64,000 bases of DNA from Nocardiopsis alborubida (GTDB lineage Bacteria; Actinomycetota; Actinomycetes; Streptosporangiales; Streptosporangiaceae): positions 124,001 through 188,000 of the forward strand of contig NZ_JAAXPG010000001.1 in the NCBI RefSeq assembly GCF_012396365.1, given 5' to 3'. Of this stretch, positions 28,191-36,798 are shown in pieces. The notes under the pieces were generated by a model. It did not search any database and was not told the DNA's origin. It worked only from the letters and a program-made list of their open reading frames with translations. Every line of letters starts with the position of its first letter. Position 1 is the first letter of the stretch. Both the position numbers and the translations under genes were made by a program.

Positions 28191-29825
28191 TTGACCTCCC
28201 CCACCCCCGACCGGGCTCCGCGCGGGACCAGACCGCCGGACACCCCGCACGGCGCGCTCCCGGCGGTACCGGGCGGCCGGCCCGCGCGGACCCCGGCGCC
28301 CGCGCGGAAGGGCCTCGGCACGCCCCGGCGGGGACGGGACGGGTCCGGCGCGCGTGAACGGGCCTCCGGGCTCCGCCGCTGGGCGGGCACCACCCCGGCC
28401 CGGGTGTGGCTGCTGTCCTCGGCGTGCGTGCTGGCCGTCCTCGGGCTCTTCGGCTCGGCGGCCGCCACCCTCGGCCAGACCCGCGCGGACCTGCATGTGC
28501 TCGGGGTCGACGCCGGGCCCCAGGCACTGGCGACCACCGACCTGTACCTGGCGCTCGCGGACATGGACGCCCGCGTGGCCGACGTGCTGCTCATGGGCAC
28601 CGACCAGGATCTGAGAGCGGACCGCGAGGACGCCCTGGAGGGGTACGAGGCCAGCCGTGCGCGGGCCAACGAGGCCCTGCTCCAGGCCGCCTCGCTGACT
28701 GAGGAGGACGAGGACGAAGACAGCGCGGAAGGGCCCAACGTCAAGGCGGTCCAGGACGGGATGGGCGCCTACGAGCAGCTCGCCAGCCGGGCGCAGGTGC
28801 TCAACGACGAGGCGCGGGCCCCGTCCGGTCGGATAGACGGGGAGGCTCTGGCGGCCTACCGCGAGGCCACACAGCTGATGCACACCGAACTGCTGCCCAA
28901 GGCGTTCAACCTGGGGCTGGAAGCTTCGGCGGACGTGCGCGTCAACCACCAGGAGGGGCAGTCCTCCGTCGTGCTCGGCATGCTGTGGGTGGGAGCGGCC
29001 GGCGCGGTCGCCGTCGCCGCGCTGCTCGGCCTCCAGCTGTACCTGCGCGTGCGGTTCCGGCGCCGGTTCAGCGCACCGCTGCTGGCCGCCACGGCGGTCG
29101 CCGTCCTGCTCACCGGCGGGGTGGTCCTCGCCCTGACCGTCAGCGGCGGTCAGCAGCGTGAGGCCAAGGAGGAGGGACTGGACGCGGCCATGGCGCTGTC
29201 CCGGGCCGGGGCCATCTCCACCGACATGCAGGCTGACCAGAGCCGCTACCTGCTCGAATGGGACATAGAAGACAGGTACCAGGCCGACAACTACCAACAG
29301 GTCTACTTCGAACGGGCGCAGCAGGTGCTGTACCGACCGGCCGACAACCTGGAGGAGTACTACACGGCGATCGAGGGTGTGGTGGCCGCCTACCCGGAAC
29401 CGCCGGTTCCGTCGGGGTCGGAGGAGAACGCCCCCGAGGACGACCCGGGCACACTCGGTTACCTGGGGCAGCGGGCCCAGATCGCGCCGTTGTCCGGTCA
29501 CGAGGGTGAGCTCGCCGAGGTGCTGGAGGCCTACAACGCCCTCCAGGCCGAGGACCGGGCGCTGCGCTCGGCCGTCGGGGAAGGCGACCTGGCGGGGGCC
29601 GTCGACATCCGCATCGGTGTCGCGAGCTCCGGGGACGGTGCCTTCCAGACCTACGAGGACGCGCTGTCGGAGCTGTTCGGCCTGCACGAGGACGCGTTCA
29701 ACGAGGGCATCGCGCGCGGTGGAGCGGCGCTCGATCCCTGGGAGTGGCTGCTGCCCGCCGCGACGGCTCTCGTGCTGGCCCTGATCGCGCTCGGCATCCG
29801 CCCCCGGTTGGCCGAGTACCGCTGA
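28191..29825 (+). CDS. glnX: GlnX-like membrane signal transducer
   Basis: 544 residues from TTG 28191, preceded by AAGGGG. A disordered Pro/Arg-rich cytoplasmic N-terminus precedes four hydrophobic helices (about 72-92, 261-282, 297-317 and 518-537). They frame two extracytoplasmic helical domains (about 95-260 and 318-515), giving a duplicated four-helix sensor layout. The mycobacterial GlnX sits between the amino-acid-binding lipoprotein GlnH and PknG and passes the aspartate/glutamate signal. The same gene neighbours here support that assignment, although sequence similarity could not be measured. Confidence 0.78.
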   Translation: MTSPTPDRAPRGTRPPDTPHGALPAVPGGRPARTPAPARKGLGTPRRGRDGSGARERASGLRRWAGTTPARVWLLSSACVLAVLGLFGSAAATLGQTRADLHVLGVDAGPQALATTDLYLALADMDARVADVLLMGTDQDLRADREDALEGYEASRARANEALLQAASLTEEDEDEDSAEGPNVKAVQDGMGAYEQLASRAQVLNDEARAPSGRIDGEALAAYREATQLMHTELLPKAFNLGLEASADVRVNHQEGQSSVVLGMLWVGAAGAVAVAALLGLQLYLRVRFRRRFSAPLLAATAVAVLLTGGVVLALTVSGGQQREAKEEGLDAAMALSRAGAISTDMQADQSRYLLEWDIEDRYQADNYQQVYFERAQQVLYRPADNLEEYYTAIEGVVAAYPEPPVPSGSEENAPEDDPGTLGYLGQRAQIAPLSGHEGELAEVLEAYNALQAEDRALRSAVGEGDLAGAVDIRIGVASSGDGAFQTYEDALSELFGLHEDAFNEGIARGGAALDPWEWLLPAATALVLALIALGIRPRLAEYR

Positions 29826-29908
29826 ACCCGGGCCCGCTCACACCCGGGTCCGCCACCGTCCCGGTTCCGCCCCCAGATCCGCAGCCCCGAGAGACGAGGA
29901 ACAGGCCG

Positions 29909-30766
29909 ATGAGGTTTCGACACCAGCGCACCGCCGCCGCGGCCGCCCTGGCCGCCGCGGCGGTGATCGGACTGCCCGCCTGCTCCGTGGTACTGGGCGA
30001 GGAGGAGTCGATCCTCGACGCCGACTCGCTGACCATCGGAGTCAAGGCCGACCAGCCCAGACTGGGGATGAGGGACGACGCCAGCGGCGACATCACGGGC
30101 TTCGACGTGGAGGTGGCCCTCTACCTCGCCGACAAGCTCGGCTTCGCCGCCGAGGACGTGGAGGTGACCGGCATCGCCTCCACCGAGCGCGAGGAGAGGC
30201 TGGACAGGGACATGGCGGACGGGGTGGACATGGTCGTGGCCACCTACTCCATCACCCCTGCCCGTAAGACCGAGGTCACCTTCGGCGGCCCCTACTACGT
30301 GGCCAAGCAGGACGTGCTGGTGCGCGACGGGGACACCGACATCGAAGAGGTGCGCGACCTGGAGGGCCACACTGTCTGCCATGAGAAGGACTCCAACTCC
30401 GCCGCCCGCATCAGCGAGGGCCTGGGCATCGACGTCGAACAGAGGGAGAAGCCCAGCTACAGCGCCTGCATCGAGGCCCTGGAAAACGGCGAGGTGGACG
30501 CCGTCTCCACCGACAACCTGATCCTGGCCGGATTCCTCGCCGAGAAGCCCGACACCTTCCGGCTCGTCAACGAGCCCTTCACCGACGAGAAGTACGGCGT
30601 CGGCCTGCCCCACGGCGACGTGCGCGCCTGCGAGGAGGTCAACAGGGCCATCAGCCAGATGTACCAGGACGGCACCGCCGCGAGGCTGCTGGATAAATGG
30701 TTCGACGGGACCGGCCTCCCGCTCGTGACGAGCGTGCCCCAGTTCGAGGGCTGCGACCCGACGTGA
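29909..30766 (+). CDS. glnH: GlnH-like amino-acid-binding lipoprotein
   Basis: 285 residues from ATG 29909. Signal peptide with lipobox LPAC (Cys about residue 24), so anchored outside the membrane. SBP_bac_3 fold: LTIGVKADQPRLG, GFDVEVALYLADKLG, DMVVATYSITPARK, ITxxR-like anchor residues, EALENGEVDAVSTDN. This is the glutamate/aspartate-binding family. No ABC permease or ATPase is next to it, which supports a sensory role with the GlnX-like protein over transport. Last gene of the operon. Confidence 0.9.
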   Translation: MRFRHQRTAAAAALAAAAVIGLPACSVVLGEEESILDADSLTIGVKADQPRLGMRDDASGDITGFDVEVALYLADKLGFAAEDVEVTGIASTEREERLDRDMADGVDMVVATYSITPARKTEVTFGGPYYVAKQDVLVRDGDTDIEEVRDLEGHTVCHEKDSNSAARISEGLGIDVEQREKPSYSACIEALENGEVDAVSTDNLILAGFLAEKPDTFRLVNEPFTDEKYGVGLPHGDVRACEEVNRAISQMYQDGTAARLLDKWFDGTGLPLVTSVPQFEGCDPT

Positions 30767-30971
30767 GGCTCGGGGGCATGGTGCGTGTGCGGCGCGTGCG
30801 CCCGCGGGTGTGTGCGGGGGCGCGAGGGGCGAACGGCCGGGGCGGGGGGCCGTGGCCGGAACCGGACGAAGGCGCCCCGCTCCGCTCCGGGCCACCGCGG
30901 GAGCGGCCCGGAGCGGGTACAGGTCCGACACCGGGCCCCGGGGCAGTGGTGGACAGGAGGGGAGTCGTCCG

Positions 30972-31286
30972 TTGACCATCGTCGAGTTCCTCAACGCGCG
31001 TCTGGACGAGGACGAGCGCGCGTCGGAGGCCGTTCCCGCGGGAACCCGCGGCCGTGACCGGGCGCTGGCGGAGGTCGCGGCCAAGCGCAAGATCGTCCGC
31101 GGGTACGTCGACGCCCACCGCGTGAGCATGCGCAGCCTCGAACCGGTCGCGGGTACCCTCCCCGGGACCCGGCCGGGCGCCGCAGGGGACCCCTGGTCGG
31201 AGCTGCTGGCCTGGCGGCTGGCGGTCAAGTACCTCGCCGGGGTGTACCGGTCCCACCCCGAGTACGACCGGTCCTGGGCGGACTGA
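30972..31286 (+). CDS. DUF6221-family protein
   Basis: 104 residues from TTG 30972, with AGGAGGGGAG 9 nt upstream; no better in-frame start. The pattern FLNARLDEDERASEA, a central RKIVRGYVDAH helix and a C-terminal LAVKYLAGVYRSHPEYDRSW match small actinobacterial DUF6221 proteins, often found in phage-like or accessory regions. Function unknown. Confidence 0.75.
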   Translation: MTIVEFLNARLDEDERASEAVPAGTRGRDRALAEVAAKRKIVRGYVDAHRVSMRSLEPVAGTLPGTRPGAAGDPWSELLAWRLAVKYLAGVYRSHPEYDRSWAD

Positions 31287-31329
31287 CCCGCCGGGCCTCG
31301 GCGCGGTCCCCGACACGGGCCGGGAACGC

Positions 31330-31360
31330 TTGACCTGATCGAACTGGTGTTCGATAAACT
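31330..31360 (+). promoter_or_regulatory. SOS promoter: LexA box inside a leaderless promoter
   Basis: ATCGAACTGGTGTTCGAT (31338-31355) is a perfect 18-bp palindrome matching the Gram-positive LexA box CGAAC-N4-GTTCG. It lies between TTGACC (-35, 31330-31335) and TAAACT (-10, 31355-31360). The GTG start follows 6 nt later, so the mRNA should be leaderless and blocked by LexA. Confidence 0.82.
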
Positions 31361-31366
31361 GGCGGC

Positions 31367-31627
31367 GTGAGTCTTCTGAACGAGCAGATCGACGTCCGTT
31401 CCACCGAGGGCGGGACACCCGCCCGGTTCACCTGGCGCGGTCGCGCCTACCGTGTGCGCAGGGTCATCGGGGACTGGCCCGCCCGCCCGGGCGCGCCCGG
31501 CGTCCCGGCCACGCAGATCCACCTGCTCCGCGTCTCGGCCGAGTCCGACGCGGGGGAGCCGAGCATCATCGATATCACCCGCGACCTCGCCTCCGACCGC
31601 TGGACCATGCGCCGCCACTGGAAGTGA
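31367..31627 (+). CDS. DUF6504-family protein under SOS control
   Basis: 86 residues from GTG 31367. The small beta-rich pattern PARFTWRGRAYRVRRVIGDW and a terminal RWTMRRHW fit DUF6504 proteins, which in actinobacteria often neighbour Y-family or DnaE2 mutagenic polymerase genes. No polymerase is present here. The perfect LexA box in the promoter indicates induction by DNA damage. Probably a nucleic-acid-related accessory factor; the function is inferred only. Confidence 0.8.
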   Translation: MSLLNEQIDVRSTEGGTPARFTWRGRAYRVRRVIGDWPARPGAPGVPATQIHLLRVSAESDAGEPSIIDITRDLASDRWTMRRHWK

Positions 31628-31696
31628 TCCGGAGCCCGCCCGGCGCCGTCGAGCGGACCCCGCCGGGCGGGTGGGATCAGTGCCCGAAGGGGCGGT

Positions 31697-32614
31697 CTAG
31701 AGGAAGATCCGGCCGCGCCGGGTGCGGTCGCGCAGCGCGGCCATGCGTCGGGTGTTGCCCGGCCGCCGGGTCAGCAGGTGGTAGAGCAGCAGCGAGCAGC
31801 CCCGGTCGGTGCGCGCGCGGTCCGCCATCTCACCCATGTTGACCCTCGTGTACAGGTTGCCGCCCCCGGCGAGGATGCGCACCGAGTGGGCGCCCTCGGG
31901 AACGTGCGCGTAGGCGTGGTTGTCGGCCGTGTACTCCATGGCCCGCGACAGCGCCGCCCCCAGGCCCGGAACCAGTTCCCCGCCCAGCGTCGCCGTCCGC
32001 CGCCAGAAACCGGTGTGTCCGGCGGCCACGTGCCCCAGCTGGTGCGCGACCAGGAAGGCCAGCGCCTCGGGATCGCGGACCCGGCCGCACGGGTCGAACA
32101 GGTCGTCCGACAGCACCAGGTACCGGCGCAGCCCGTGCCCGGCGGCGTCCGTCCCCCAGCGGCGCGGCCCCACCCGCACGTAGGCCTCCGGCGTCCGAGG
32201 CAGACCCGTCTCGGCGGCCAGCGCCACCACCATCCGGTGGGCCTCGGGGAACTGCGTGGGCGAGATCTTCACCGACTCCGCCCGCCGCCGGGCGTACAGC
32301 AGCCCCCGCGCCTTCCAACACACGGCGGGAACCGCAGCCAGGGCGGCGGCCGCCCACAGCCACGACCCCGACACCGACCACACCACGTGGGCCAGCCCCG
32401 CCGCCGTCAGCAGGGTCGCGCCCACGCACGCGGCCAGGAGCGGGGCCTCCCACGGGTGGGCGGAGGCCGGGACGACCTCCTCGTCGGCGCCGAGCACCCG
32501 CAGCCCCTCCCGGGAGCGGCCTCTGGTGCCCCCGTCGACGGCGGAGCGGCAGTCGGGCACGCCGTGCACCGGACATGCGGTGGCGCGCCCCTCCGGCGGC
32601 ATCGCGTGGGACAT
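31697..32614 (-). CDS. M48-type membrane peptidase homologue with HQxxH (probably inactive)
   Basis: 305 residues from ATG 32614, with GGAGGCAGG before it. A cytoplasmic N-terminus is followed by two hydrophobic helices (about 75-95 and 100-120), then an M48-like domain. The zinc motif, normally HExxH, reads AHQLGH. The second His and the downstream ligand EYTAD are kept, but the catalytic Glu is Gln. Zinc might still bind, while proteolysis is unlikely. A C-terminal YHLLTRRPGNTRRMAAL resembles the HPPxxxR region of M48 proteins. Convergent with the DUF6504 gene. Confidence 0.82.
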   Translation of the reverse strand: MSHAMPPEGRATACPVHGVPDCRSAVDGGTRGRSREGLRVLGADEEVVPASAHPWEAPLLAACVGATLLTAAGLAHVVWSVSGSWLWAAAALAAVPAVCWKARGLLYARRRAESVKISPTQFPEAHRMVVALAAETGLPRTPEAYVRVGPRRWGTDAAGHGLRRYLVLSDDLFDPCGRVRDPEALAFLVAHQLGHVAAGHTGFWRRTATLGGELVPGLGAALSRAMEYTADNHAYAHVPEGAHSVRILAGGGNLYTRVNMGEMADRARTDRGCSLLLYHLLTRRPGNTRRMAALRDRTRRGRIFL

Positions 32615-32851
32615 CCTGCCTCCCCTCGGAGCGCGGTCTGCGGGACAGCGGGGGATGACTACTACCTGTGTCCAAATATTACTTTCCGCTGTCCTGAAGA
32701 TGGAGGAGTGTGCGCTACGGCGTGTCCGCGACCGCCGGCCCCTACGCCCCGCCCAGTAGGCGTGACCGCGTCCGAGGTCGTCGCCGCGGCGCGGTTCCCG
32801 CGTGGTCCGCGGTCCGCCCGGCCCACCCGCGCCCATCACGCGGAGTCACCG

Positions 32852-33559
32852 TCAGTGCGGCTGCTCGTACCCGCGCAGCTCCTTGGCGAGCACGTCCAGG
32901 AAGTGGTCCACCTGCGCCGGGTCGTACCCCGGCCGCGCGCGCGTGGTGCTGAACTGGATCCGTTCCACCTCGGCGGCGGTGAGCGTCGCCAGGTCCGGCC
33001 GCCCCTGCTGGAGGACGTCCAGCGTGAACTCGGCCCGGTCCAGGAAGTCGTCGACCTCCTGCTCGTTGTAGCCCGTGGTCAGCCGGGTGGTGGCGAACTG
33101 CTTCTCCCGGACGTCCCTCGGGGTCATCCCGGAACGCCGCGGCGGACGGAGCCGGCCCTCCTGCGGTTCCGGCTCGGACGGGCGCTGCTGGCCGTCCGAG
33201 CCGGGACGCTGGTGCCGAGGCCGCGCGGAGGCGCCCGCCGCACAGGGGAGGGGCGGCAGCGGCGGCGACTGCTCCTGGGCGCGGCCGAGGCCGCGCCCGG
33301 CCAGGTCGGCGACCACGACGTCGAGGAAGTCGTCGACCTCGTCCTCCCGGTACCCCGGACTGAGCCTCGTGGTGCGAAACCGCGAGTTGCGCACCTCTTC
33401 GGCCGTGATGAGCGCACCCGTGCGCGGGCCGCCCTCCAGGGCGACGAGCGTCGCCTCGATCCGGTCGAGGAGCGCGTCGACGTCCTCCTCGTTGTACCCC
33501 GGGCGCAGACGCACCGTGTGGAACTTCTTTTCGCGGATGTCCGCCGGTGTCAGAGGCAT
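32852..33559 (-). CDS. Protein with four DivIVA-type repeats
   Basis: 235 residues from ATG 33559 (MPLTPADIREKKF); ATG 33568 is possible but lacks a ribosome site. Four copies of a DivIVA-domain motif occur, pattern F-x-T-x-R-x-x-P/T-G-Y-x-x-x-x-V-D-x-F/L-L-D: RPGYNEEDVDALLD, SPGYREDEVDDFLD, TTGYNEQEVDDFLD and RPGYDPAQVDHFLD. A Pro/Gln/Arg-rich linker separates pairs 1-2 and 3-4. Single-repeat proteins of this type are widespread in actinobacteria; the motif resembles the membrane-binding N-terminus of DivIVA/Wag31. A role in polar growth or division is inferred. Confidence 0.85.
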   Translation of the reverse strand: MPLTPADIREKKFHTVRLRPGYNEEDVDALLDRIEATLVALEGGPRTGALITAEEVRNSRFRTTRLSPGYREDEVDDFLDVVVADLAGRGLGRAQEQSPPLPPLPCAAGASARPRHQRPGSDGQQRPSEPEPQEGRLRPPRRSGMTPRDVREKQFATTRLTTGYNEQEVDDFLDRAEFTLDVLQQGRPDLATLTAAEVERIQFSTTRARPGYDPAQVDHFLDVLAKELRGYEQPH

Positions 33560-33597
33560 GGTCCCCATTGTGCAGTTGACGAGGTTCGCAGGGCTGT

Positions 33598-33924
33598 TTA
33601 TCCCCGGGTCGTGTGTGATTCGGCCTCGGCCAGCAGCTCCACGAGGCGGGACAGGACGTCCTTCACCTGGTGGCGGTCGTACCCGCGCAGGACCAGGTCC
33701 AGCGGGGCTTCGGCCAGTTCAGCGGAGGTGATGGGGTCGGGCGCCGGCGCGGAGGGCAGGTCGAGGGCCCGCCCGTCCTGGTCGGTGAGGGCGGGGCCAC
33801 CGGTGAGGGCGGTCAGCGTGAAGGAGGCGCGGTGGACGAGGTCGTCCACCTGGTGGCGGTCGAAGCCGCGCAGGACCACGTCGAAGCCGGGGAACGGGAA
33901 GGGGCGCGGGGCAGGGGATGTCAT
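33598..33924 (-). CDS. Small protein with two DivIVA-type repeats
   Basis: 108 residues. Repeats FDVVLRGFDRHQVDDLV (about 14-30) and LDLVLRGYDRHQVKDVL (about 75-91) share the turn G[FY]DRHQV, a DivIVA-like motif different in detail from the neighbour's. About 40 residues of Pro/Asp-rich linker lie between. It precedes the four-repeat gene in the same orientation with a 38-bp gap, so cotranscription is likely. Confidence 0.8.
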   Translation of the reverse strand: MTSPAPRPFPFPGFDVVLRGFDRHQVDDLVHRASFTLTALTGGPALTDQDGRALDLPSAPAPDPITSAELAEAPLDLVLRGYDRHQVKDVLSRLVELLAEAESHTTRG

Positions 33925-34029
33925 GGACGCATTATGCCCATGGGGGAGTGGCCTCCGCCATAGCGGCGGGCGCTGTGTCCGGGTACGGCAGGGCGGTGGA
34001 GACGGCCGGGCGGTGGCGCCGCCCTCCCC

Positions 34030-34920
34030 TCACCCCCGCATGAGGTAGAGGGCCAGCCCCTGCGCGATGGCGTCGGCGGCCCGCTCCCGCCACGCGGGGT
34101 CCTCCATGAGCGCCGCGTCCTCGGGGTTGCGCATGTTGCCCGCCTCCAGGAACACCTTGGGCACGTCGGACATGTTCAACCCGCCCAGGTCGGTGCGCAC
34201 GTCCAGGCCGTCGTCGGCGAGGTAGTCGGCGGTGGGGACGCCGCTCCCCTCCAGGTACGCGCGGTGGATGTCCTCACCGAGCAGCCGGGAGGGCTCGGTG
34301 ATGTCGTCGGTGAAGCCCTCGACCTCGCCCGGCATGATCACGTGGAACCCGCGACCGGTCTCGGGGCCGCCGTCGGCGTGCAGGGACACGGCCGCGTCGG
34401 CCTCCTCCTCGTTGCCGATGCCCGCGCGCTCGTCGATGCACGGTCCGACGCCGCCGTTGTCCTCGCGGGTGAGGACGACCATGGCGCCGTCGGCCTCCAG
34501 CCTCTCCTTGACCAGCACGGACAGTTCCCAGTTGAACTCGTGCTCGGCGTAGCCGCTCGCGGTCTCGGCGCCGACGGTGTCGCAGGCCTTCTCGTTCGGC
34601 CCGGCGGGGACCATCGCGTTGATCTCGTCGGGGGCGGCGGCGTTGCCGCCGTTGTGGCCGGGGTCGATGACCACGACGCTGTCGCCGAGGGGGCCCCGGC
34701 CCGCGGGCGGGCCCTCCTGCGCTCCCTCCCCGGGAGCCTCGCGGTCGTCGCCGTCGGTGCCGTCCTGCGGCCCCGGGAGGGGGAGGGCGGCGGTGGGGTC
34801 GCTGCCGGGGGGCGCCCCGGGCGTCGCCGAGCAGGCGACGGCGGTGAGGAGGAGGAAGGAGGCGAGTGACAGGGCGCGGGTGGCGCGGCTCCGGGGCCCT
34901 GACGGTGCGGAGACGGGCAT
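34030..34920 (-). CDS. Lipoprotein N-acetylmuramoyl-L-alanine amidase (Amidase_3)
   Basis: 296 residues from ATG 34920 (GTG 34926 possible). Signal peptide with lipobox TAVAC (Cys about residue 29), a Pro/Asp/Gly linker, then the amidase domain (about 85-295). Zinc ligands and catalytic residues: DPGHNGG, Glu in YAEHEFNW, His in SLHADGG and Glu in VFLEAGNMRN. It cleaves the bond between N-acetylmuramic acid and L-alanine in peptidoglycan at the cell surface. No cell-wall-binding repeats. It lies next to the DivIVA-type genes, but on its own. Confidence 0.93.
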   Translation of the reverse strand: MPVSAPSGPRSRATRALSLASFLLLTAVACSATPGAPPGSDPTAALPLPGPQDGTDGDDREAPGEGAQEGPPAGRGPLGDSVVVIDPGHNGGNAAAPDEINAMVPAGPNEKACDTVGAETASGYAEHEFNWELSVLVKERLEADGAMVVLTREDNGGVGPCIDERAGIGNEEEADAAVSLHADGGPETGRGFHVIMPGEVEGFTDDITEPSRLLGEDIHRAYLEGSGVPTADYLADDGLDVRTDLGGLNMSDVPKVFLEAGNMRNPEDAALMEDPAWRERAADAIAQGLALYLMRG

Positions 34921-35502
34921 GCCCACAACCTAGCCGCTCCGGACACCCGGACGTCACCCCCGGGTGTCCGGCAGGGGGCTCGGGGGAGCGGGCGCCGGGG
35001 CGCGGGGGGAGGGGCGCGGCCGATGGGAGGCGGGGCCCGGCCAGGGCGCGCCGCCCCTCACACGGAGCGTGCGCCCACGGGCGCGCGAAAGACGCTCCGG
35101 GGGGACGCGCTTCCTTTTTAAGACGCTGCGTGCGCCGTTCGGTTTACCGGTTTCGAGAAAAACTTCCAGAGGGAATTGGGGTGTCGCTCAGTGTGAGTTC
35201 GTCTTTCTCTGTGATCTTTTCGTGATGGGCTCCGGGGTAATTTAGGCTTTGTGGCGATGTAAGGTCTGAGTTAGGAAACCGGAAGCACCCCACGGCCCGG
35301 TTCCCGCGCCCCCTCCGTCCGGTGGTCGCGGCCGCGCCCTCCTGTTTCCGCTGGCAGTGAGCTTTCTGTGTGCTCCCGCCATCCCCCATCCGATCCTGGT
35401 TCGCGCCCTGTGTTCCCGCGACTTCCCCACAGTCAGCCGGTGGCGCGCGTATCCAGACCAGTCCGACCAGTGCGGACTGCGGCCGATCCGAAGAGGATTG
35501 AC
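34921..35502. other. Spacer upstream of the first LAxTG protein
   Basis: About 580 bp with no gene. The portion from 35110 to 35260 is distinctly AT-richer than its surroundings (CTTTTTAAGACG, GAGAAAAACTTCC, GGTAATTTAGGCTTT) and probably carries the promoter, with TTAGGCT at 35244-35250. TTAGGCT also precedes the second LAxTG gene (36955-36961), and TTCGTGAT occurs upstream of both. Confidence 0.45.
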
Positions 35503-36741
35503 TTGAAGAACACCCGTGTTACCGCGCGCCGCATTCTCCAGGGCGGAGCGGCTTTCGCTGCTCTCGGCGCGCTCAGCATCGCCACGGCTCTTCCCGCCGC
35601 GGCCGAGACCGAGTACTACGGCTGGGCCTACGCCTCCGTCGGCAACTGGGAGGGCGTCGCCATCAGTTACGACGGCACGACCACCAACAGCTACTCCGGA
35701 TCCGTCGGCAACTGGCTGACCTTCTCCGGTACCAGCAGCGCCACGGTCGGCGACGAGGGCGTCACCGCCACGGCCACCGTGGACACCGCCCGCCTCCAGA
35801 TCACCGTCTCCGACGTGGAGGAGATCGTCGAGGAGAACCTCGACGAGGAGTCCGGGGCCACCGAGGAGCCCGAGGAGACCGGAGCCGAGGAGTCCCCGGC
35901 TCCCGAGGGCGAGGAGACCGAGCCCGGAGCCGAGAACGGTCAGCCCGAGGACGGCGGTGACGAGAACACCGGCGGCGAGGGTGCCGACGGTGGCGAGACC
36001 GGAGGCGACGAGAGCACCGGTGGTGGCGGGACCGGCGACGAGGGTACCGGTGGTGGCGGGACCGACACCCCGGCGGTACCGGAGACCGACCCGTCCCCCG
36101 AGACCGACCCCGCCTCCGAGCCCGAGACCCTGGTCCTGGACGAGGAGAGCACCGAGCTGGTCAGCGGCTCGGACGAGATCGTCCTCGACGCCACCCTGTC
36201 CGGTGTGACCACCACGACCACCCAGAGCTGGGACGGCGAGGTCTCCCACAGCGCCGACGTCGCCGACATCTCCTACCCGGACGTCGTCACCCTCGACAGC
36301 GGCGAGCAGGTCGCCGTCGTGATCGACCTGGAGTCGTACGAGTACGTCGAGGAGTACGCCGACGAGGAGAACGGCGTCACCTGGAACGACGCCCACACCG
36401 GATTCGCGGTGACCTTCACCGTCGACGGCGCCGAGGCCCCGTTCTACTACGTTGACCTGGCCGAGAGCCTCGCCAGCGTCGGTGCCGCCGAGACCGGCGA
36501 CGGCGGTGGCGACAACGGCGGCGACGACAAGCCCGCGCCGACCCACCCGGAGGACGAGACCGAGAAGAAGCCGCAGCCGGACAAGCTGGAGAACGCCGAG
36601 TCCCTGGCCCAGACCGGCAGCCCGATCGCCGGACTGATCGCGGCCGGTGCCGCGATCGCCGCCGGTGGCGGTCTGGCCGCGTACTTCGCGCGCCGCAAGA
36701 AGAACACCGCTGACTCCGCCGCGGAGACCAGCCAGGGCTGA
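35503..36741 (+). CDS. Sortase-anchored acidic surface protein, LAQTG motif
   Basis: 412 residues from TTG 35503, with AGAGGA 6 nt upstream. Signal peptide (about 1-35, ending ALPAAAE). A Tyr/Gly/Ser/Thr-rich beta domain (about 36-110) is followed by a very acidic Glu/Gly/Thr-rich linker (about 115-215) and a second beta domain (about 220-330). It ends in a cell-wall sorting signal: LAQTG (about 369), a hydrophobic helix and RRKK. LAxTG is the sortase E signal of high-GC actinobacteria. Probable structural or aerial-surface protein; no enzyme motif. Paralogous in layout to the next gene. No sortase gene is nearby. Confidence 0.88.
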   Translation: MKNTRVTARRILQGGAAFAALGALSIATALPAAAETEYYGWAYASVGNWEGVAISYDGTTTNSYSGSVGNWLTFSGTSSATVGDEGVTATATVDTARLQITVSDVEEIVEENLDEESGATEEPEETGAEESPAPEGEETEPGAENGQPEDGGDENTGGEGADGGETGGDESTGGGGTGDEGTGGGGTDTPAVPETDPSPETDPASEPETLVLDEESTELVSGSDEIVLDATLSGVTTTTTQSWDGEVSHSADVADISYPDVVTLDSGEQVAVVIDLESYEYVEEYADEENGVTWNDAHTGFAVTFTVDGAEAPFYYVDLAESLASVGAAETGDGGGDNGGDDKPAPTHPEDETEKKPQPDKLENAESLAQTGSPIAGLIAAGAAIAAGGGLAAYFARRKKNTADSAAETSQG

Positions 36742-36770
36742 GCACGCGCTTGGCGTCGGCTGAGCCGACC

Positions 36771-36798
36771 CGGCCCCGGGGGACACGTTCCCCGGGGC
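36771..36798 (+). terminator. Terminator between the two LAxTG genes
   Basis: GGCCCCGGGG and CCCCGGGGCC arms form a near-perfect hairpin 30 bp after the first gene, followed by GTCCTGTTGTCC. Confidence 0.75.

Noticed and set aside
26088-29687. 1,199-codon minus-strand open frame across the PknG cassette
   Set aside because: It overlaps four genes with clear domains on the plus strand and shows no motif of its own.
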